Origin: Closterium sp. NIES-65
Lineage: Eukaryota > Streptophyta > Zygnematophyceae > Desmidiales > Closteriaceae
Direction of reading: 5' to 3'
Assembly: GCA_948144175.1 (NCBI GenBank)
Contig: CANXME010000043.1
Location: 558,001 to 622,000, forward strand
Length of the DNA stretch: 64,000 bases
A program made the position numbers and the translations under genes. This document shows positions 57,901 through 64,000 of the stretch, piece by piece; position 1 is the stretch's first letter, and the number at the start of each line of letters is the position of its first letter. Below the pieces are notes generated by a model. The model was given only the letters and a program-made list of their open reading frames with translations. It ran no database searches and was not told the DNA's origin.

Positions 57901-57966
57901 CTCGTTCACTTACTCAATTGCACTCGTAACATGGGACATACAAAACGGGTATTGCGAGTCAGGCTA

Positions 57967-58247
57967 TGTAAGGATTTACAGAATCCTTACTGAGGCACTC
58001 GTTACCGAGGCCATCCCGAGGGTCACGCGACGAACCTGTCCTTCTTATTTCGTCGCACCGAACCACTCCCGAGTCGCCTCCGCTCCAATCGCAACCATCA
58101 CCGAGCCATCCTCGCCCAACCTCTCCGCCTAGCTAGGACTTCCCCTATTTAGTCGTACCTTTCTCATTGTATCGTCATTCAGTAATTTAGTAATCAGTCA
58201 TTCTCGTTATCCGTTTTACTGCGCACTCTGCAAGTTCATTCATAACA
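57967..58247 (+). repeat. 5' LTR of gypsy-F
   Basis: Begins with an inverted repeat (57968-57976 with 57982-57990), like the gypsy-C LTR but of different sequence. Confidence 0.7.
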
Positions 58248-58598
58248 CCTGGTATCAAAGCTACTTTCCTAGCCTACCCCGCTTTTTAGAGTGTAGTACC
58301 CCTCGGGGGGGGGGGGGGGGGACGAGGAAGGATATCTTGGGGTCCAGGAGTTGCGTAGGCCGGCCAGGAGAACGAGTTAGTTGCTCCTCGCGGCCATGGT
58401 TTTACGGGTACTCCTTCGGCACCACCAGATCCTTGCCTCGAGCGGTCGCGATCGACCGTGGCCTCCCTCCCCCTGGGCAACGGGCAGCAGTTGCTGTTGC
58501 GACGTTTATGTGAGTAATTTCCGCTGCGATTACCGACAATTTCGGAAGTTTTGTGTGGCAGCTGGCGTCAGCGGACCTGCGTCGGCACCTGCACGAAA

Positions 58599-58732
58599 TG
58601 TCAGAACATTATAGCTTACTTATTTGTGTAGGCTATAGTGGGGTATCCCATAGGGGGTACAACCCAATTAGGGTTTCATATTTGTACTCACTTCATTCAT
58701 AGTTCATTCATTCTCTCGTTCGCTTCTTCTCA
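58599..58732 (+). repeat. 5' LTR of copia-B3
   Basis: 134 bp, TGTCAGAACATTATAGC...CTTCTCA, related to the copia-B2 LTR. Confidence 0.92.
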
Positions 58733-58794
58733 TGGAATCAGAGCAGGTTCCCTTGTGGGAACTGTGCTTAGGGCCCACCACTTATAATTTTTTT

Positions 58795-59560
58795 TCTGCC
58801 CTAGCGCCTTGCGCCCTAGCGCCTACCCTAGCGCCCGCCCTAGCGCCCTAGCGCCCGCCCTAGCGGCCGCCTTAGCGCCCGCCCTAGCGCCTGCCCTAGC
58901 GCCCTAGCGCCCGGCGCCCGCCCTAGCGCCCGTTCGCCGCCCGCGGCCTGTCCGTGCGCTGCCGCCCGTGCGCCGCCGCCCGTGAGCGCCGCCCGTGAGT
59001 GCCGCCCGTGAGCACCGCCCGTGAGCGCCGCCCGTCAGCGCAGCCCGTCAACCGCCGCTGGGGCGCCGCCGCCCGTGACGCCGCCGCCCGTGAGCCGCCG
59101 CCCGTGAGCCGCCGCCCGTGAGCCGCCGCCCTTGAGCCGCTCGCCCGTGAGCCGCCCGCCCGTGAGCCGCCCGCCCGTGAGCCGCCCACGACGCCGACGC
59201 CGCCGACGCCGCCGACGCCGCCCGTGCACCGCCGACGCCGCCGACGTCACCCGTGAGCCGCCGACGCCGCCGACGCCGCCCGTGAGCCGCTGACGCCGCC
59301 GTCGCCGCCGACGCCGCCCGTGAGCAGCCGACGCCGCCCTCGAGCCGCCCGTGCAGCCGCCCCAGCCGCCCGTAAGCCGCCCGTGCGCCGCCCGCGAGCC
59401 GCCCCAGCCGCCCGTGAGCCACCCGCGAGCCGCCCCAGCCGCCCGAGCTGTCGCCCGCAAGACGCTCGCGCCGCCCGAGCCGCCCGAGCCGCCCGAGCCG
59501 CCCGAGCCGCCCGAGCCGCCCGAGTCGCCCGAGCCGCCCGAGCCGCCCGAGCAGCCTGAG
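58795..59560 (+). repeat. GC-rich tandem array in copia-B3 leader
   Basis: Blocks of GCCCTAGCGCCC, CCGTGAGCCGCCG and GACGCCGCC units, ending in 9-bp GAGCCGCCC units upstream of gag. Confidence 0.85.
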
Positions 59561-60729
59561 GTGTCGGCCTCCTGTTCGTGTGGGGGCTGCTGCTGCTCCT
59601 GGGCCGCCGTAGCTGATGTGCTGCTGTGTGGCTGTACTCCTGAGCTACCCGACTCTTCCCGCCCGGTGAGACTGTCAGCTGCTATAATGGCCACCCCCAG
59701 TGTCCTGTCTTTTGACGCTGAGGGTCGCGCCGTTGACTTTGCAGTCTGGGTCGAGGACCTGCAGCTGTACTTACTGTGCGATGCGATCGATGAGGTTTCT
59801 CTCTTTGACTTTGTCTCTGGCGCTGTCCCTGCCCCTCCTGCTGATGCTGACCCCTCTGTTCGCTCCAAGTGGGCCACGCGCGATGCTGCTGCACGTCTTG
59901 CTGTGCGTCGCCACCTCCCTTCCTCCGAGCGTGCACACTTTAGTCAGTGCAAGACCGCTCAGGCCTTGTACGACGCTGTAGTTGCGCGCTACTCCTCCCC
60001 TTCCTCCGCTACGCTGAGCCGCCTCATGCTACCGTTCCTCTTCCCTGACCTCGCTGCCTTTCCCACAGTCGCTGACCTCTTTACCCACCTCCGCGCTAGT
60101 GACACTCGCTACCGCGCTGCGCTTCCTGCTGACTTCCGCGCCGCAAACCCTCCTCCCATGTACATCACTCTCTACTTTCTAGTCACCCGTCTCCCTGAGT
60201 CCCTTCGTGCCGTTAGGGACCAGTTTCTCTCTGTCTGTCCCACCACCCTCACTGTCGACCTCCTTGAGAAGTCCCTGCTAGCGGCTGAGAAGAGTATCGT
60301 CGCTGTAGGGGCCTCTCGTGGTGACCCTCGCACCCCCATCTTTGAGGGGTGTTCTCCTTCCCCCCTACTTCCCTCTGTCGCCTCTGCTGCTGCGGCCGAC
60401 CTCGTTGGTTTGGAGTCGGTCGGTACGGCGTCTGCCCCCAGCGGTAGGCGCCGCCCTGGCAGGGGCAAGGGGTCAAGGGAGCGGGTGGAGCTAGCGGGGG
60501 CGGTGGCCGAGGCGGTGGAGGCGGCGGGGGGAGTGGGGGTGGCAGTGGAGGTGGTGGCGGGAGTGGAGGTACTAGTGGCGGCGGTAGAGGCGGAGGTGGT
60601 GGTGGTGGTGGCGGTGGGAGCGGCGGGGGCGAGGGTGGCGGTGGCGGCGGTGGCGGTGGAGGCGGAGGTGGCGGTGGTGGAGGTGGTCGGAGTGGCTCGT
60701 CCCAGCGGAGCACCACTGGAGGTAGTCAG

Positions 60730-60764
<35 letters not shown>

Positions 60765-63700
60765 CTCTCGCGACGTCCCCACCCCTCAGCAGCTCCGTGA
60801 GTGGTACTCCCAGCGTCAGCGTGGTGGGGCGTTCGGTCCCTTCACCTACGTCCTTCGCACCGGCGACCGTGCGGGTGAGCAGTGTGGGGGCACCCACACC
60901 GCCCGCCGCTGCTTTGCCCGCTTGACCGACGCTTGGCGCCAGCAGTTTCCGGAGGCCTTTGAGATCCCCCGCTGGGGAGAGCTGTCTAGGGCTGGTGTAG
61001 CTATCTTTGATCTTGACTTTGATGCTATTCTTGCTGCCATGTATGCTGTGTCTGCTAGTGATGAGGGTGACTGTTACCGGTGTTTCCCGCCCGATCCGGG
61101 CATTGAGTCTGCTGCTCTAGGTACTGGTGCGGCTGCTGCCCTAGGTGCTTGCGACGCTGCTGCTCTAGGTGCTAGTGTGTCTGCGTCCTCAGGTACTGGT
61201 GAGTCTGCGCTCTCAGGTTCTACGTCGGCTTCGGCCTCCCTCACGTTCACCCTTGACTCTGGGGCGTCTCGCTCCTTCTTTCGGGACCGCACCACTCTCA
61301 CGCCGCTTAGTCGGCCGGTTGCGGTGTCCCTGGCTGACCCCTCTGGGGGTCCTGTCCTGTCTCGTTTCTCCACAGTCCTCCCGTGTCCGGCGGCTCCCTC
61401 TCGCACCCTGACTGGTCTCTACCTCCCCTCGTTCTTTACGAACCTGGTGAGTGGTGCTGACCTACAGGATGGGGGTGTCCACCAGTTCACTCCTGCTCGT
61501 CAGCGGGTGACACACTGCACAGAGGCTAGCACAGGTCGCCACCTAGCTACGTTTACACGTCAGCCAGGGTCGAGCCTGTACACACTGACCACTGCTTCTC
61601 CTCCCGGTGCTGAGTCTGGTAGAGTCCCTTCGTCTGGTCAGGTGTTTCCTGCAGCGTCCAGGTCTGGTCCTGAGTCTGCCCCCTGTTCGTGTCGCCGTCT
61701 GTCTCACGAGACTCTCCTCTGGCACCACCGCCTTGGCCACCCCTCTCTGCTTCGGCTCAGAGGCATGGCCTCCCGTCTTCTTGTGTCTGGTCTCCCCCGG
61801 TCCCTCCCTCCCCTTCCTCAGGGCCCTGGCCCTGCCTGTGTCCCCTGCGTCGAGGGGCGCCAGCGTGCTGCCCCTCACTCCTCCCAGTTTCCTCCGACAG
61901 AGGCTCCGTTGCAGACGCTTCACATGGACGTGTGGGGCCCTGCCCGCGTCCGTGGACTCGGTCACGAGTGCTACTTCCTGTTGGTGGTTGACGACTACTC
62001 GCGTTACACCACAGTCTTCCCCTTGCGCAGCAAGGGTGATGTCACTGAGGTGCTGATCGACTGGATCCGCGCAGCTCGTCTCCAGCTCAGGCAGAGCTTT
62101 GGCTCGGACTTTCCTGTGTTGCGTCTGCACTCGGACAGAGGCGGAGAGTTCTCCTCTGGCCTTCTGCGTGCCTTCTGTCGTGTGCGAGGCATCCGCCAGA
62201 CCTTCACGCTTCCGGACTCACCGCAGCAAAATGGGATTGCAGAGCGCCGCATTGGCATGGTCATGGACGTCGCTCGTACGTCTATGATGCATGCGGCTGC
62301 CCCCCATTTTCTGTGGCCGTTTGCGGTCAGGTACGCGGCGCATCAGATCAACCTCCACCCCAGGGTCTCCAGGCCGGAGACCTCCCCAGCCCTGCTGTGG
62401 ACGGGGAAGGTTGGCGATGCGTCGGCGTTCCGGGTCTGGGGATCTCGGGCGTTTGTCTCCTCGTGCTGCTCCCTGCGTCTTCCTGGGGTTCCCCCCCGAC
62501 GCCCCTGGGTGGCAGTTCTACCACCCCACCTCTCGACGTGTTCTGTCCTCCCAGGACGTCACGTTCGACGAGTCGGTGCCCTACTACCGCCTCTTCCCCT
62601 ACCGCACTCCGTCCCTCCCCCCGCCCCCGCTCTTCTTGGTACCAGGTCCCCCCCCGGTAGACCCCCTCCCCCCTCAGGGTCCTGCCCCTTCAGGTGTGTC
62701 CCAGGTAGACGCGGTCGAGCCTGTCGAGGTCACTGGTGACTCTGGTGCTGCTGCGGGAGCTGAGCCTGGGGGTGCTGAGACTGGAGGTGCTACGCCTGCG
62801 GGTACTGAGCCTGGGGGTGCGGAGTCTGGAGGTGCTGAGCCTGGGGGTGCTGAGCCTGGGGGTGCTGAGCCTGGGGGTGCTGAGCCTGGGGGTGCTGAGC
62901 CTGGAGGTGCTGAGCCTGGGGGTGCTGTGCCTGGGGGTACTGAGCCTGGGGGTACTGAGCCTGGGGGTGCTGAGCCTGGAGGTGCTGAGAGTGGGGGTGC
63001 TCCGCCTGGAGGTGCTTCGTCTCGCCGAGAGCCACTCTCCCCTCAGGAGCTACGTGAGTGGTTTGCCAGGCGCTGGAGGCGTGCTGCTGGTGCTGGAGGT
63101 TCTTCGGCGGAGGGTACTGCTGCCGAGCGTCCCGGCAGTGCTCGTACTGTGGGTGCTGGAGCTGCTGGGTCTGAGGGTTCTCCTGGAGCTGGTGCTGCTG
63201 AGGGTGTTGACGCTGAGACTGCCGCTGGAGGTCCGACCGGTGGTGCTCCTGGTGGTGCTGCTGGAGGTTCTGGAGCTACTGGAGGTGCTGCTGGAGCGGG
63301 TACTCCTGCTGGGGGTACTGGTGCTTTCCCTGCTGTTTCTGGCGTCGCCGCGCGGCCCCGGCCGTACTTCGTTCCGCTCCTGCAGCAGGTTCTTGGTCTT
63401 ACACCTTCTCCTAGTCCTCCTCCTCCTCCCTTAGAGGGTCCACAGCCTGTCTCGTCAAAGTCACAGCTACAGCCTGCCTCACCTTTGCCTGCTCCTTCTC
63501 CCTACGCTGGTCCGACTGGAGGTCTTACTGAGCGTCGTGAGCCTGCGTCTCGTCCTGCGTCGCCTGTTCGTACTGCGCGCACTAGTGGTCGTGGTTCGCA
63601 TCAGCGTCCTCCTCCTGTCCCTGGCACGCACCGGATGTCTCTGCGTCCGTCTACTGCTCCACTGCGTGCCCCTTTGCCTTCTCCTCCTGCTTCCTCTCTT

Positions 63701-64000
63701 CCTGCTCTTGCCGACCCGGAGTCGGACTCTCTTCGTGCTGCCCGTCCTACTGTCACGCGTCTTCTTGCTACTGCTGTCACTGACCCTTCTTTCGAGTCTT
63801 CTGCTGCGTCTGCCCTTGTCACTGAGCTCGTCGACTTTGCTGCGCGCTGTCGTCTAGACTACGCTGCTAGTCTTGTCGTTGAGTCTGCGTCTGCCTGTCC
63901 TCCGTCCGTCGGGGGTGAGTGTGCCCTTGGCACGGACGTCCTTGAGGACAGGCAGGAGGAGTTCCAGTGTCTGGCCGCCGCTTCACCTCATCTTGCGTCT

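Larger units (their letters stand above)
35630..57931 (+). mobile_element. Ty3/gypsy chromovirus (gypsy-C) with four nested insertions
   Basis: Bounded by TGGGA at 35625-35629 and 57932-57936. Parts: 5' LTR 35630-35972; primer site TGGTATCAGAGC at 35975-35986; 15-base G run at 36045-36059; gag from about 36138 to 38990 with a CCHC knuckle (CFACNRPGHCKSEC, about 38780-38821); protease (FIDGGASHSLV, about 39063); RT (FSKIDLRGGYHQI, YLDDILVYS; about 47150-47800); RNase H (about 48080-48400); integrase (about 48640-49650); chromodomain (KIEFLIRWKD..NWVP, about 49780-49890); polypurine tract just before 49950; and a 3' LTR starting at 49950, split by two insertions. The RT-RNase H-integrase order defines gypsy. 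Without its inserts it is about 5.6 kb. LTRs differ by roughly 2 percent plus small length changes, so it is older than the copia copies inside it. The coding part is broken, with two or three breaks besides the insertions. Confidence 0.92.
57967..64000 (+). mobile_element. Second gypsy-like LTR element (gypsy-F), 5' end only, interrupted by copia-B3
   Basis: A 281-bp LTR at 57967-58247 (TGTAAGG...CATAACA) is followed by a primer-like site TGGTATCAAAGC (58250-58261) and a leader with a 17-base G run (58305-58321), the same arrangement as gypsy-C. The inside visible before copia-B3 (58262-58598) shows no domain I can name. The rest should lie beyond the window. Assignment to gypsy rests on the resemblance of LTR end, primer site and leader to gypsy-C. 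Confidence 0.65.
58599..64000 (+). mobile_element. Ty1/copia LTR retrotransposon (copia-B3), continues past the window
   Basis: 5' LTR at 58599-58732, tRNA-Met-like primer site at 58733, leader array (about 58795-59560), gag from about 59687, Gly-rich region (60480-60690) and poly-Gln, DSGAS protease (about 61250), integrase (about 61690-62460), EPGGA-type array (62755-63015) and the start of the region before RT, cut by the window end. Very similar in sequence to copia-B2 and copia-E (same gag type). The visible coding part is broken, with about three breaks. The 3' LTR and target duplicate are out of view. Confidence 0.92.

Noticed and set aside
58381-58614. A 77-residue frame after the gypsy-F primer site as a gag start
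   Set aside because: It shows no gag-like helix pattern or similarity to the gypsy-C gag, and it is cut by copia-B3.

Overview
The window looks like nuclear DNA of a streptophyte, most likely a GC-rich charophyte alga. Closterium-like zygnematophytes come to mind from the style of the copia proteins, but that is from memory and unverified. Support comes from a plant-type sucrose/H+ symporter gene with introns, plant-type LRR proteins, and nested Ty1/copia and Ty3/gypsy (chromovirus) elements whose primer-binding sites resemble the initiator tRNA-Met complement.

Layout. 1-7377: a copia element (copia-A, minus strand) sitting inside an LRR-EGF gene. 7378-9802: two tandem copies of the 3' part of that LRR-EGF gene with its downstream flank, both now pseudogene-like. 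10604-20889: a seven-exon sucrose transporter (SUT) gene. Nearly every exon is surrounded by tandem partial copies of itself, each copy spanning a splice junction, and the introns also carry several minisatellites. 22197-23834: an intact single-exon gene for a secreted LRR protein with a cysteine-rich EGF-like tail. This stretch of about 16 kb has no recognisable LTR element.

From 24.1 kb onward the window is almost entirely transposons inside transposons. A small DNA transposon with Tigger/pogo-like ends (about 24123-35293) was hit by a 5'-truncated LINE (24333-28562, 19-bp target duplication) and by copia-B1 (28878-35256, duplication ATTGC). A chromodomain gypsy element (35630-57931, duplication TGGGA; about 5.6 kb without its inserts) holds four later insertions: a coding-free miniature copia relative (36390-37939), copia-E (39546-47090, identical LTRs), a solo LTR (50014-50141) and copia-B2 (50365-57867). 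A second gypsy-like LTR (57967-58247) begins another element, interrupted by copia-B3 (58599 to the window end).

The host genes would act at membranes and the cell surface: SUT as a proton-coupled sucrose carrier, the LRR-EGF proteins as secreted recognition or wall proteins. The most unusual signal is the SUT gene. Duplications across exon-intron borders built up its introns, and the eight extra copies of the exon 3 end all keep an open frame and a GTGAG donor.
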